Below, piece by piece: positions 32,450 to 43,667 of a DNA stretch of 64,000 nucleotides. Under the pieces are notes generated by a model. The model was given only the letters and a program-made list of their open reading frames with translations. It had not been told where the DNA came from and ran no database searches. This DNA comes from Odontocerum albicorne (Eukaryota; Arthropoda; Insecta; Trichoptera; Odontoceridae). Location of the stretch: NCBI GenBank assembly GCA_949825065.1, contig OX463856.1, positions 720,702 through 784,701 of the forward strand. The letters run 5' to 3'. Made by a program: the position numbers and the translations under genes. The number at the start of each line of letters is the position of its first letter. Position 1 is the first letter of the stretch.

Positions 32450-33880
32450 TTAGCTCTAACTGTTGTAATGCCTAGGTCGGACAAGTATCATGTAACATCG
32501 GCAGAATGTGTGTTCTATTGACCCAAACCAATAGCTCTTACTATTGTAATTCCTAGGTCGGACTAGTATCATCGGCAGTATGTGTGTTCTATTGACCCAA
32601 ACCAATAGCTCTTACTATTGTAATTCCTAGGTCGGACTAGTGTTATGTAACATCGGTAGTATGTGTGTTCTATTGACCCAAACCAATAGCTCTTACTGAT
32701 GTAATTCCTAGGTCGGACTAGTATTATCGGTAGTATGTGTGTTCTATTAACCCAAACCAATAACTCTTACTGTTGTAATGCCTAGGTCGGACTAGTATCA
32801 TGCAACATCGGCAGTATGTGTGTTATATTGACTCAAACCAATAGCTCTTACTGTTGCAATGCCTAGGTTGGACTAGTATCATGTAACATCGACAGTATGT
32901 GTGTACTATTGACCCAAATCAATAGCTCTTACTATTGTATTTCCTAGGTCAGACTAGTGTCATGTAACATCGGCAGTATGTGTGTTCTATTGACCCAAAC
33001 CAATAGCTCTTACTATTGTAATTCCTAGGTCGGACTAGTGTTATGTAACATCGGTAGTATGTGTGTTCTATTGACCCAAACCAATAGCTCTTACTGATGT
33101 AATTCCTAGGTCGGACTAGTATTATCGGTAGTATGTGTGTTCTATTAACCCAAACCAATAACTCTTACTGTTGTAATGCCTAGGTCGGACTAGTATCATG
33201 CAACATCGGCAGTATGTGTGTTATATTGACTCAAACCAATAGCTCTTATTGTTGCAATGCCTAGGTTGGACTAGTATCATGTAACATCGACAGTATGTGT
33301 GTACTATTGACCCAAATCAATAGCTCTTACTATTGTATTTCCTAGGTCAGACTAGTGTCATGTAACATCGGCAGTATGTGTGTTCTATTGACCCAAACCA
33401 ATAGCTCTTACTATTGTAATTCCTAGGTCGGACTAGTGTTATGTAACATCGGTAGTATGTGTGTTCTATTGACCCAAACCAATAGCTCTTACTGATGTAA
33501 TTCCTAGGTCGGACTAGTATTATCGGTAGTATGTGTGTTCTATTAACCCAAACCAATAACTCTTACTGTTGTAATGCCTAGGTCGGACTAGTATCATGCA
33601 ACATCGGCAGTATGTGTGTTATATTGACTCAAACCAATAGCTCTTATTGTTGCAATGCCTAGGTTGGACTAGTATCATGTAACATCGACAGTATGTGTGT
33701 ACTATTGACCCAAATCAATAGCTCTTACTATTGTATTTCCTAGGTCAGACTAGTGTCATGTAACATCGGCAGTATGTGTGTTCTATTGACCCAAACCAAT
33801 AGCTCTTACTGTTGTAATGCCTAGGTCAGACTAGTGTTATGTAACATCGGCAGTATGTGTGTACTATTGGCCCAAACCAA
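32450..33880. repeat. Satellite with higher-order structure, 398-bp super-unit
   Basis: About 18 monomers of CAATAGCTCTTACTATTGTA, ATTCCTAGGTCGGACTAGTG, TTATGTAACATCGGTAGTAT, GTGTGTTCTATTGACCCAAA C. Most are 81 bp; one type lacks seven bases (about 74 bp). Four 81-bp monomers plus one 74-bp monomer make a 398-bp super-unit; 32949-33346 and 33347-33744 are nearly identical while neighbouring monomers differ. Repeated minus-strand ORFs with MVWVNRTHILPIILVRPRNY are array artefacts. Confidence 0.95.
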
Positions 33881-34111
33881 ATATGTTTATACCTATTGCA
33901 TTATCTGGATATTTATCCTTTTTTTATGTTTGCTTAAGGCTTTGTGTTTTTGTGTCTCTAAATTCATTGTTTTAGATAATTTTTCCATTATTGTATGAAA
34001 TTTTTTCGGCACTTACTCTTCAAACTTTGAACGAAATATAACAATTTTTACACAAAAATTAAAACACAAATTATGGGCTAAGCCTGTTTTGAAAAAATAA
34101 AAAAATTAATT

Positions 34112-34215
34112 AATAGTAAAGAACGACGTAAAATAAGAGAAGCAGTGAAATGGAAACGCCAATAAACTATTGACGTTTGAGCGTAGCGCTAATACATGAT
34201 CTGCAAGACGTTAAT
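34112..34215 (-). mobile_element. LINE A fragment
   Basis: AGTAAAGAACGACGTAAAAT, ACGCCAATAAACTATTGACG and TTGAGCGTAGCGCTAATACA match the complement of the LINE A codons around HGLALRSN. Confidence 0.75.
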
Positions 34216-34464
34216 ATTAAAATAAACTGCACGTTTTCATCAAAATTGATGATCACACAGAGTCGAATAGATATTATTTTATTTTTTCCTAACTGAACAC
34301 ATTCTCACATGTTAAAGAGTGTCTCGTTTCACTATTTGATCCATTAAATATTGTATAGAAATTTTGTCTCGCAGCGTTCTGTCACCAAACACATTAGTCA
34401 TTCATAGAGAATACTAGAGGCTTAACCAGGCGAATGTTTATTAATCTCAGAATAGACTAGTTAT

Positions 34465-35005
34465 TTCATGTGTTTTTTTCATCCACTTTGCACGGATTTC
34501 TCCTGTTACACAAAGAGAGTCTGCTTCCAGCGTTAGCTTATTCGTTAGGAAGAATATCAGCCAGGATTCTTCTCATACTGCTAGGCGGTACCGAGAATAT
34601 ATCAACAGTGTCATTCAGTTGGTTCAATATCTCTATGCCACGCGTGACTGAGTGTTTAGCCATGATATTCGTCCTGTAAGTTGGTATGTAGAACAGAGGG
34701 TGATTCCTTGCACGATATTTATTAGGTACATATAAACTTAGTGCTTCTAGAATCGCGGGAGAGATAAAGTTTGAAAAACCTTAAGTAGGAATATCGCAAT
34801 GGATTCTTGCCTTCTTGTTTCGATGCTTCTATAGTTACACACCGTGAGAAGTTCGACAGGGTGAACATATTTTGAGTAATCGCCTTTTGTTCTATACCAT
34901 ATATATATAGCCGGTACTTGGGGCCCTTCTCACGGCCCACACATCTCACCTGGACCTCCACGGAGAGTGTCGGATGATGTCTATCTTCCTTTACAAAACA
35001 CTCAA
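34465..35005 (-). pseudogene. LINE B C-terminus, second copy, opposite strand
   Basis: The minus-strand translation includes ELLTVCNYRSIETRRQESIA and IFLLKVFQTLSLPRF (R-S-I-E-T-R-R-Q-E, as in Jockey-type LINEs), then YVPNKYRARNHPLFYIPTYR, TNIMAKHSVTRGIEILNQLN and MRRILADILPNE, matching the 31.2-kb copy. Frames change between segments, so it is inactive. It retains the part deleted from the 30.9-kb copy. The two copies face opposite ways around the 32-34 kb satellite. Confidence 0.8.
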
Positions 35006-35009
35006 ATGA

Positions 35010-35715
35010 TCTGTCCACCTTGCAGTTGGTATTGCTTAATACTTAGTCTAACATAGCATATTGCCGTATTCGTTATTTACATATATAATTGTATTGAACA
35101 AGATCGTTGCATTGAAGAAAACAGTCATAATTCAACAATACTTCCGTGGATTCGTTGTTCAAATTAAAATCTTCTATAATTAAAACATTTTTGTTGCGTA
35201 TGTGGTACTTAGACTTGCCATAAGATTAGAGATAATCCCTTCTAAGTTTGATTCCCTTTGATAAACGGTCAAAATATAAAAAAATAAAATTTTCAGAACT
35301 TCCTTGTTTTTTATTTCATATAATTTACTCCAGCTGCAATATTTATACATATAAAATAAATAACCCCCATAACGTAATAGAAAATGCGGTCTTTTGCCGG
35401 GCTGACTATTCTCTGGGTAGTTTTTAATCTGCCCCGTGCAATGCCTCGGGGAAATCTATTAAGTGAAAAGGGATATGAAAAAAAATATTATAAAAAATAG
35501 CGATAAGACAGGGTGGGATGGGCCGTGGAAAAAAAACAGGACGTGTGAAACGGGAAGATTAATTATACGCGGGATGGGCCCCTAGTCAGCTAAACGGGCG
35601 TCTGTATTTGCAATATCCATCCAACCCATAATAAAGTTTTCACTATTTTGAAAATTCAAAAAGTCTTTTTCGAGTCATAAATACTTATAAAAGCAGATGA
35701 TTTGAAAAACATTGA
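35010..35715. other. Stretch with no recognised feature
   Basis: AT-rich except around 35390-35600, where GC-balanced sequence without an ORF occurs. Confidence 0.3.
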
Positions 35716-35720
35716 TTCAT

Positions 35721-36075
35721 TATAAAATTACCTCTGTGGTGAATCGAGGATGATTCGATTCACGTTTGAACTCATTATAAAATTACCTCTGTGGTGAATC
35801 GAGGATGATTCGATTCCCGTTTGAACTCATTAGTAAATTACCTCTATGGTGAATCGAGGATGATTCGATTCCCGTTTGAACTTATTATAAAATTACCTCT
35901 GTGGTGAATCGAGGATGATTCGATTCCCATTTGAACTCATTTTTAAAAAAGGATTTCAATATTTTTTCACATCAGGCCTCTTTAACATATTTGTTTAAGT
36001 TGAAAAGATTGCCACATGGCAATAAACCCATCAGGCTGTAATGTATATAACAATACAATACAGTATCACCTCAAG
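35721..36075 (+). mobile_element. SINE S1 with fourfold duplicated head
   Basis: A 55-bp unit, ATTATAAAATTACCTCTGTG, GTGAATCGAGGATGATTCGA, TTCCCGTTTGAACTC, is repeated four times (35721-35940). Each unit holds the truncated tRNA-like head with a B-box-like GATTCGATTCCCGT. A single body and tail follow (CAGGCCTCTTTAACATATTT; TTGCCACATGGCAATAAACC; TGTATATAACAATAC). The A-box half of the head is deleted in every unit. Confidence 0.8.
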
Positions 36076-36141
36076 AGCGGTTTGTTATTGAATTTATAAA
36101 AAAAGTAGCTCATTAGACATGTGTTGTAAGGCGTCGGACGA

Positions 36142-36358
36142 TCTTTCATGGCCTAGTTGGTTAAACACCTGTTTGGCAGCCTGGAGGTTGTGGGATTGAT
36201 TTCCATTGTTACCCCATTTACTTAAAAAAAGGCTTTAGTTTTTTTTTCACTTAAGGCCTCATTAACACCTTTCTGGTTAGTAGAAACAGATTGCCATATG
36301 GCAATAAGCTCGCCAGTTTGTAATGTATACAACGAAAATGTAATGCGATGTATAAAAA
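36142..36358 (+). mobile_element. SINE S1, full length
   Basis: Head GGACGATCTTTCATGGCCTA then GTTGGTTAAACACCTG, B-box remnant GTTGTGGGATTGATTTCC, body CACTTAAGGCCTCATTAACA, tail CTTTCTGGTTAGTAGAAACA, TTGCCATATGGCAATAAGCT and TGTATACAACGAAAATGTAA. It lies in tandem, same orientation, after another S1. Confidence 0.85.
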
Positions 36359-36461
36359 AAATATGCAGTTATTGAGATTATGATGCAGTTGGAGCTATGT
36401 GTATGATCACTTGAATGTGTGTGTAAGGATACAAATGCAGTGTGTTTTTTTTATTTAATTT

Positions 36462-36640
36462 TGAAAGAATAGATATGACCATAGTCATGGGTATGTTTAT
36501 ACCTCCGAATACTAGGTGGAAAACAATTATGTGTCATTGAAGGAGAAGAGCACACCGCGGAATTCGAACCACCGACCTTTCGCAAGGTAGTACAAAACGT
36601 AATAGCGCGGCCATGTACCTCAACTGAATTTTATTTTAGT
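36462..36640 (-). mobile_element. tRNA-derived SINE, second family (S2)
   Basis: The minus strand starts GAGGTACATGGCCGCGCTAT (A-box part), has GTCGGTGGTTCGAATTCCGC (a good B box) and continues with TGCTCTTCTCCTTCAATGAC and ATACCCATGACTATGGTCAT. It differs from S1 in body and tail and pairs with 43668-43840. Confidence 0.7.
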
Positions 36641-36644
36641 ATTT

Positions 36645-36772
36645 AGGGTGAGTGAAGTTTCAACTACGTGTTTTAATACTTAAAGATTTCAACTACATGT
36701 TTTAATACTTAAGGGTTTTAACTACGTGTTTTAATACTTAAGGGTTTCAACTACGTGTTTGAATAATAGTAA
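36645..36772. repeat. Tandem repeat, about 29-bp unit
   Basis: Four copies of TTTCAACTACGTGTTTTAAT plus ACTTAAGGG, degenerating at both ends. Confidence 0.85.
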
Positions 36773-36774
36773 AT

Positions 36775-37565
36775 ATAATAAATAGTGATTAAATAATAAA
36801 ACTACTTCGTCACAGACCTGCCTAGTGATTGATTTTGTATATATTCTACTTAACGATTCGCCTTTCCATTAAAATGATAAAATGTTGTATAATAAAATAT
36901 CAAATGGGGAAAAAAAGGCAACAAAATTTTAATATTTACATAAAATAAAACGTTTAATATGATAATAAAATCGCTAGATTTTATTGAAATAGAAAAACAA
37001 TATTTTTTCCAATAAAATTTAAAATGACGTGCTTCAACTATAATGGCATCATTTTTATTACAATTTGTATTTTTATTATTATAACGATCAAACGATTAAC
37101 CCATGCCATGTACGGTTTCAGATTTTATTATAATATTTCTAAACTATTATAAAACGGCACTTGTATATAAATTAATAGCTGAGTTAACTAACTACTTACA
37201 ACTCCTAAAAACACATTGTTTATCAATGTTCTATATGGCAGACCGCTTTAAACACAATACCACCCAGATACATAAACTGACAGCTGATGCCAAAACTATA
37301 AAATATCGATACGCGATCATTATTTACTCAACACTACATCATGACGTGGACAAAAAGAAATGATTTTCTTTTCATAATTGAATTATTAGACCACGCGCCA
37401 TTTTATTTACATAAGAAAAAAGATAGATTGGCATTTATTATTACAATCAAAACTATCTACAATAAGTTATAATTGACAAAAATATGCTATTTAGGTGACA
37501 TCTGTTTTTTAGAATTTACATTTGTTTCCCATTCGGGTGACTTTAGAGCGTTTAGGATAAATGTG
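36775..37565. other. Stretch with no recognised feature
   Basis: Very AT-rich, with one unremarkable open frame at 37103-37363 that resembles no family I know. Confidence 0.3.
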
Positions 37566-37579
37566 GTAAATTATATATG

Positions 37580-38040
37580 TACCATATATACTCAAAATGA
37601 ATATATGGAAGTGAAACGTGGACATAGTAAATACTGAAAGTAGCCGAATAAATGCTGTAAATCTGCGTGCATTTAAAAGAATACATGGGATGACAATGTA
37701 TTGCAGAATACGGAATCAATAAGAGATGAATGTGAATTTAAAGCTTATATGTTAAGTAAGATGAAAACGAAATGATTTAGGCATGTTGAACGAAAGATTG
37801 ACGAAACACATGTGCAATGCAGATGTGAGTGAAAGTCATATGAGAAGACCAAGGAAACTATGATTGAATAATGCGAATGGTATTCCGACAAAAGTAAAAG
37901 TAAAAAGTCAAAGAAATTTTCGAGGTTATATGGATGTGAAAGTGGCTGAGGATGTGCGTCGAGTGAGGAAAGTATAGCACTCAGTATTCTCTGCCTACTA
38001 TGACAGGGAAATGACGTGATGATTCGTATGTATGTATACT
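37580..38040 (+). pseudogene. LINE E relic, C-terminal half, heavily decayed
   Basis: Pieces of the usual order survive in shifting frames: GSET.T (ATATGGAAGTGAAACGTGGA), then NLRAFKRIHGMTMYCRIRNQ, RDECEFKAYMLSKMKTK, FRHVERKIDETHVQCRCE and finally the CTGCCTACTATGACAGGGAA ending with a TATG-type tail. This is the LRA.RRI.GVT..DRIRN...FGHVERM order of a LINE C-terminal domain, shared with 56.5 kb. Multiple stops and frameshifts; clearly dead. Confidence 0.7.
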
Positions 38041-38780
38041 CATAGTTCTGTTATTGCATCATCTCAGCTCCAACTCTGTAACTTAGCATAGTTCTGTTAT
38101 TGCACCATCTCAGCTCCAACTCTGTAACTTAGCATAGTTCTGTTATTGCACCATCTCAGCTCCAACTCTGTAACTTAGCATAGTTCTGTTATTGCACCAT
38201 CTCAGCTCCAACTCTGTAACTTAGCATAGTTCTGTTATTGCACCATCTCAGCTCCAACTCTGTAACTTAGCATAGTTCTGTTATTGCACCATCTCAGCTC
38301 CAACTCTGTAACTTAGCATAGTTCTGTTATTGCACCATCTCAGCTCCAACTCTGTAACTTAGCATAGTTCTGTTATTGCACCATCTCAGCTCCAACTCTG
38401 TAACTTAGCATAGTTCTGTTATTGCACCATCTCAGCTCCAACTCTGTAACTTAGCATAGTTCTGTTATTGCACCATCTCAGCTCCAACTCTGTAACTTAG
38501 CATAGTTCTGTTATTGCACCATCTCAGCTCCAACTCTGTAACTTAGCATAGTTCTGTTATTGCACCATCTCAGCTCCAACTCTGTAACTTAGCATAGTTC
38601 TGTTATTGCACCATCTCAGCTCCAACTCTGTAACTTAGCATAGTTCTGTTATTGCACCATCTCAGCTCCAACTCTGTAACTTAGCATAGTTCTGTTATTG
38701 CACCATCTCAGCTCCAACTCTGTAACTTAGCATAGTTCTGTTATTGCACCATCTCAGCTCCAACTCTGTAACTTAGCATA
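38040..38780. repeat. Homogeneous 46-bp satellite array, about 16 copies
   Basis: The unit is CATAGTTCTGTTATTGCACC, ATCTCAGCTCCAACTCTGTA, ACTTAG. After the first copy (CATC instead of CACC) I see no differences between units. It begins at the end of a LINE E relic and ends at a TACGAGTA octamer (38782). Confidence 0.97.
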
Positions 38781-38849
38781 CGAGTATTAATAGAAAATAA
38801 ATTACATTCATATCATCACATCGTATCCTTTATTTATTAACTTTTCATT

Positions 38850-39312
38850 ACAAAAACAATCTGACAGGTGTATTGCCGGGCGGCAATCTCTTCCAGCCAA
38901 CCTCACAAAATTGAAAAAAGGAAGTTACATAGCCACAAAAAATATTCAAATGATTATTCATCTTTTTGAAATTTATGAACGATTGAGTCATACAAACTCG
39001 TAGTAAAAGTAAGAATGAGATATCAATCAAAGGGAAAGGAAGTGATGGTGGAAAGGAAAGATAAATCAGGAACGAGACACGTTATACTATATTACTAACT
39101 TGAAATTAAGAGTTTTTTCAGTCGCTTCTTAAAGCATGCCAAAGACGGAGCGAGTCTAACCTTGGTATGTAACTGGTTGCAGAGTCTCACTGCATAGACA
39201 GTAAAGGACGGCGTAAAAAAGAAGAGCGACGAATTGGGAAGGCCAATAAACAATATCTGTTTAAGCGTAAATTAAGTTCATGATCGGAAAGACGCCGAAA
39301 AAAACGCATGAT
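38850..39312 (-). mobile_element. LINE A, 3' end
   Basis: Plus-strand order: shared tail (AATCTGACAGGTGTATTGCC, GGGCGGCAATCTCTTCCAGC), 3' UTR (ATCAATCAAAGGGAAAGGAA, CGAGACACGTTATACTATAT), then the C-terminal codons (AAAGCATGCCAAAGACGGAG; GGCCAATAAACAATATCTGT). Truncated near the HGLALR segment. Confidence 0.8.
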
Positions 39313-39329
39313 CGGAAAGACAAAAAAAA

Positions 39330-39515
39330 TTCTGACCATGCCATTAGACTCTGGAACCAGTAACCTGTTGCCAAAAGAACCGTATCTTCATTGGCTTTCG
39401 TCAAACAGCGAATTAAAAATAGTTATATATCTCATTCAATAAAATAACGTGTTTCTCTATAGGCCATTTTATTAGCTTATTTCCTTATCCCTCCTCTACC
39501 GTCATCGCTGGGATT
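39330..39515 (+). mobile_element. LINE A fragment, opposite strand, divergent
   Basis: GCCATTAGACTCTGGAACCA (codons for AIRLWNQ) followed by a diverged 3' UTR with AAATAACGTGTTTCTCTATA. It sits head to head with the preceding minus-strand copy. Confidence 0.55.
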
Positions 39516-39519
39516 AAAA

Positions 39520-41080
39520 AAATGTTTTACAGTGTTATTAAAAATACTTGGTTTTTTCCTGCTCCGATTAATACGACGCCAGATTATTGAAAATAAACTG
39601 TTTATGTATTTTTGCTTTCATTTACATTTTAATTTTGTTTTTTCTGTTTATATTTACCTAAAAACTTTATAATCTGTCAACAAGCAACCGGCACAAATTG
39701 TATAAATTTTATCTTGTCGGTTAAAAGAGTTTATCGTAGGGTAATAAACGTGTAAGTAAGTGACAAATAAATAAATACAATATTACAAAATGTCGCATTT
39801 CAACAAAACAGTAAAAATATTGTTTGGATATTGTCTGCATATTTCTACCTACGATAAAACAGGACACAAGGGAAATTGTGGCGCCCAAATATTTCCACAA
39901 AATATATTTAATGGTTTTCTTACAAAAGCATCATCGCAACTTTTTTGAGATTTCAAACATATCCTAAATCTCAGCGTTCAGAAAAAAAAACTGTGTTTTC
40001 TTCTGGGTTTTTTGTACAAGTTATGTGAAAGCTTTTGGAGATGGATAGAAAAGCTCTTAGACACTTTTTAGTCGTCTGTGTGATAAATAATTTTCACGTG
40101 ATACCTTCAAGGTGAAATGAAAACTTTTGAGGTATTTTATGCAAAAGTTCATGAATGGTGAAGGGAAAAATTCGATGAAAATTCTTATATCGTAAAACAT
40201 ATCTCTAAAATGATTTCATGTAAAAAAAATTAGCTCGTCTTAATTGAAAACAATATAATTTTAATGATATTATATTTTTTCACTGACGGAACAATGTCCT
40301 TACAAATATAATAAATTAAAAAAAAATGTAGTTTGTGCTTCATTTACAATATTACAAAATAATATTTAAGTTGAGAAAAAGAAAGAAAAAGCAGTTTTTA
40401 ACAATTTGACAAAACCTAATAAAAATACAACAAAACATATAAAATTATACATAAGTATTTAAGTACAACAAGTCGAAATTTTTACAATAATATAAAAAAA
40501 ATTACAAATACGCAATTGATCACATGACACTGAGCCGTCCCTAGTCAGATACCTGCATCTCACCGTATCAGTTTGACATTAATGACAAAAGAACAGTCAG
40601 TACACATTCAATAAATACTTTAACAACTCTGCAATCCATTTACTTTTATATCTTGACAAGCTATAATATATCGGCAATCTCAGCAAATGAATTCTTAAAA
40701 ATGAACATTTATTCTAAAAGTACTCGACAAATGTTTACAAGGTTAGAACAATAGGGAGATATGAAAAGTGATTGACATTAAACACCGTTCAAAAATTTGA
40801 TATTGTAAATGCCATAGAAATTTTCATATGGCATAAAATCCGCCGAGTTATACAATATATGCCCATAAGCCGTGACGATTACAATAGAAGGCACAATATA
40901 AAGTGGGGATCAGTAAAAAATGGGTACCGTATTTGCAACTTCTGCGTTTGTAGATATGCTAGTTAGACGTCTTACTAACTAATTTAAAATGTTTTTTCAG
41001 AGTTGTTCGAGTATTATGGTAAGTTGTCTTAAATAATGCTGGACTTTTCGAAGACGTTATAGTCTTCATTCTGAAGGCGT
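39520..41080. other. Long AT-rich stretch with no recognised gene
   Basis: Only a weak S1/LINE A tail remnant (TTTCATATGGCATAAAATCC with GCCGAGTTATACAATAT) is visible at about 40815-40865. Confidence 0.3.
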
Positions 41081-41083
41081 CCA

Positions 41084-41937
41084 CAGGCTGCCCTCGACTT
41101 TCGCACATTCTACTTTCGCACATTCTACTTTCGCACAATTCGCTATTACGCACATTTAAAAAAAATCAAGTTTTTAAAGATTTTTTAAAGTTTGCTCTCA
41201 TGCAGTCGCTCCCAGTTTTTTGGAAGAACTATAAGATATGGAACGAAATAAACAATATTGGAGACTTGTGGGCTGAAATAAAAGAGTTAACAACGGAAGG
41301 TTGCTGAAAAGAATTATGCCCACAAATGACGAGTGATTTTAAAAATTGTGATGAAACTCCGGAAACTATCACAGATGAAATAGTTAGCCTAATGAATGAA
41401 CTAAACTTGGACGTCAACAACTAAAATGTTAATGAGTTGATTGAATCTCACTCAGTACCTCTGTCAAATGAATACTTAATTGAGCAACAAGAGTTAAATG
41501 AAATACGCAATGAAAGTGAGGAAGAAGAAGCTGATAAAATCATCAAGACTTTGACAATCAAAAATATGAATGAACCCTTCATGCATCTTGACAAATTTGT
41601 GACTATCATGAAAGAATGGGATCCCAATGGAGAACGTATATCTCAAGTACGTAGGGCGATTGAGAAAGACACAGCATGTTATAGAACTCTTTATCAAGAA
41701 AAGAAAAAAAAGGGTGGTATTCAACTAACTCTTGACAAGTTTATAAAGAAAGCACTTAAACACGCCTCGTTAACTTAATTATGTATATTGATAAATACAT
41801 ATTTTTAATATAATATTGATAAACAAATATTTTAAAATACATTTTATGATGTTTTTTAACATCCCTCTACTTTCGAACATTTAACATTCGCACACATTTT
41901 CAGGAAGCAATTATGTGCGAAATTCGAGGGCCGCCTG
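41084..41937 (+). mobile_element. Tigger (pogo-group) DNA transposon, internally deleted
   Basis: The ends CAGGCTGCCCTCGACTTTCG at 41084 and, inverted, CAGGCGGCCCTCGAATTTCG ending at 41937 are about 24-bp TIRs. The flanking dinucleotides are both CA rather than the expected TA. Inside both ends short TTTCGCACATTCTAC units repeat (three near the left end, degenerate at the right), possible transposase-binding subrepeats. The interior holds only the C-terminal part of the transposase. Confidence 0.85.
41185..41778 (+). pseudogene. Tigger transposase C-terminal region
   Basis: The translation has LQSLPVFWKNYKIWNEINNI (family L..FWK.Y.I...I.NI), GDLWAEIKELTTEGC, a stop, then KELCPQMTSDFKNCDETPE, EIVSLMNELNLDVNN, and after another stop IESHSVPLSNEYLIEQQELN and NEPFMHLDKFVTIMKEWDPN. 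It ends RAIEKDTACYRTLYQEKKKK, then QLTLDKFIKKA. The CYR.IY.EKKK.., TLD.F.KK ending is diagnostic for Tigger/TIGD-type proteins. Two stops break the frame, and the DDE core and DNA-binding domains are missing. Confidence 0.85.
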
Positions 41938-41994
41938 CATCTACCTATATGTTACATAACTCTAACGTGTTAAGGCTGGAAACTTATGGACCCT

Positions 41995-42358
41995 AGTAGT
42001 ATGTTGCGTGCAGTCTGCTAGTACATATCTTGGTGGTATAATCTGGTAACTACATAGTGGTATGTGGCGTGCAGTCTGCTTTTACATATCTCGATGGTAT
42101 AATCTGGTAACTACATAGTGGTATGTGGCGTGCAGTCTGCTAGTACATATCTCGATGGTATAATTTGGTAACTACATAGTGGTATGTGGCGTGCAGTCTG
42201 CTAGTACATATATCGGTGGTTTAATCTGGTAACTACTTAGTGGTATGTGGCGTGCAGTCTATTGTACATATCTCGGTGGTATAATCTGGTAACTACATAG
42301 TGGTATGTGGCGTGCAGTCTGCTAGTACATATCTCGGCGGTATAATCTGGTAACTCCT
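41995..42358. repeat. Tandem repeat, 60-61-bp unit
   Basis: Six copies of GTGGTATGTGGCGTGCAGTC, TGCTAGTACATATCTCGGTG, GTATAATCTGGTAACTACAT A, with point variation. Confidence 0.95.
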
Positions 42359-42359
42359 A

Positions 42360-43195
42360 ATAATTACAAATTTTCCAATCACGTTACACATAAAGTTCAC
42401 GCTCTGGTTATTTTTTTAATTAAGAGGTTGATGAATCACGTGTAAGCTCCGTTAACAAGTTAATATTAAATTGGCATCCCACCCCTTTCAGTCAATACCA
42501 GTGGCCTAATGGTTCAAGTTTCATTATTGAAACTCATTGCTTTAGGATTTATTGCTACGAGATATACAACAACAAAATTAAACCTGCTAAGAATTATTTG
42601 CGGAAGGCTAAAAGAAGATTAATTAAAAATCTGCTACAAAATAGGTTAATTACCCAACAGAAGTATTTTTCAAGAAGTTTGCAATAACATACTTGATGCC
42701 CATCAGATACTAATTAGTTACTAAGTATGTGGAATTAACTGTCACATCTTCATAAGGCAGGTGTTCATGTGACGAAAATAAAAGCAATAACTTAACATTA
42801 GACAACACTATGCTAGCACTTTTTCAAACATTATTTAGAATGTTAAATGCAAATTCACTTGTGATCATAAAACGTCTTCACAAAAACAAAAGGGAATAAT
42901 CAAAATATGATTAGAAAGTTATTCCTAATCAGGCTCACGCTGAACATTTTCGAAAACATTCTTTTAACAATTTTCACATACCATGCGTGCATGTTTGTAT
43001 TCATATAGTAAATAACTATCAATATCATAGAACATAGATGTACGAACTATTGCAGGTATATAAAAAGAAATATTGAAAATAAAAATGAAATTTCGTAAAT
43101 CAAAAATACTTACGTAATCGGGCGCAACTCATCCAGCAGATTAAAACGTCCGTCACGGAGACCAACGGTGCACTGGAGAAATAACAAAGATAACT
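42360..43195. other. Stretch with no recognised feature
   Basis: AT-rich, no supported ORF or repeat. Confidence 0.3.
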
Positions 43196-43197
43196 AA

Positions 43198-43575
43198 GTG
43201 CGGCATAGAGTTTCAGAGCCGACACTGTCAGAACCAAAAATCTCCTTCAAACCAGCGAAATGAAGGTACTCAGGAGTATCGCTGGCAAAACCCTTCGTGA
43301 TAGAGTACGAAACACAGAAATCGTGCCAAGTTGAAGATATTGTCAGGTGGGGATGACAGAGAAGAAGGTTCTGGAACGAACACGTATCCAGAATGGCGGA
43401 ACCAAGAGCCGTAAGAATGGCCAGGGACAGTATCCTCCAATCAAGCAGACCTCCAGGACGACCTCCCAAAAGATGGAAAGACATCTGGCAGTCGACGTCA
43501 CAAGAGGCAAACAATGATGCAGGCCCATAACAGGCCAACAGGCCTAAAATAAGATGAAGAAGAAGTAGAACTACT
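43198..43575 (+). pseudogene. LINE F C-terminus (RTE-like) with GAAGAA tail
   Basis: The plus strand encodes KNLLQTSEMKVLRSIAGKTL then RDRVRNTEI. After a frameshift it continues RRFWNEHVSRMAEPRAVRMA, RDSILQSSRPPGRPPKRWKD and IWQSTSQEANNDAG. This is the E.KVLR.I.GKTL.DR.RN..I, then WN.HV.RM...R..R.AR...P....R..GRPPKRW.D ending common to RTE-type LINEs. The end at AAGATGAAGAAGAAG is a typical simple 3' tail. The overlapping 143-codon minus-strand ORF (43194-43625) is its shadow. Confidence 0.8.
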
Positions 43576-43667
43576 GAAAAGCAATTTATTTTTATCTTCA
43601 AAATGACATAAAACTGCTCAAGCAATTTGGATATATAATCAGCAAAATATTACACTAAGCTGATTTT

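Noticed and set aside
34722..35018. 98-codon minus ORF as the LINE B protein
   Set aside because: The conserved LINE residues (RSIETRRQE, YVPNKYRARN) lie in a neighbouring frame; this ORF is a shadow.
43194..43625. 143-codon minus-strand ORF
   Set aside because: It is antisense to the LINE F C-terminus, whose plus-strand motifs explain the sequence.
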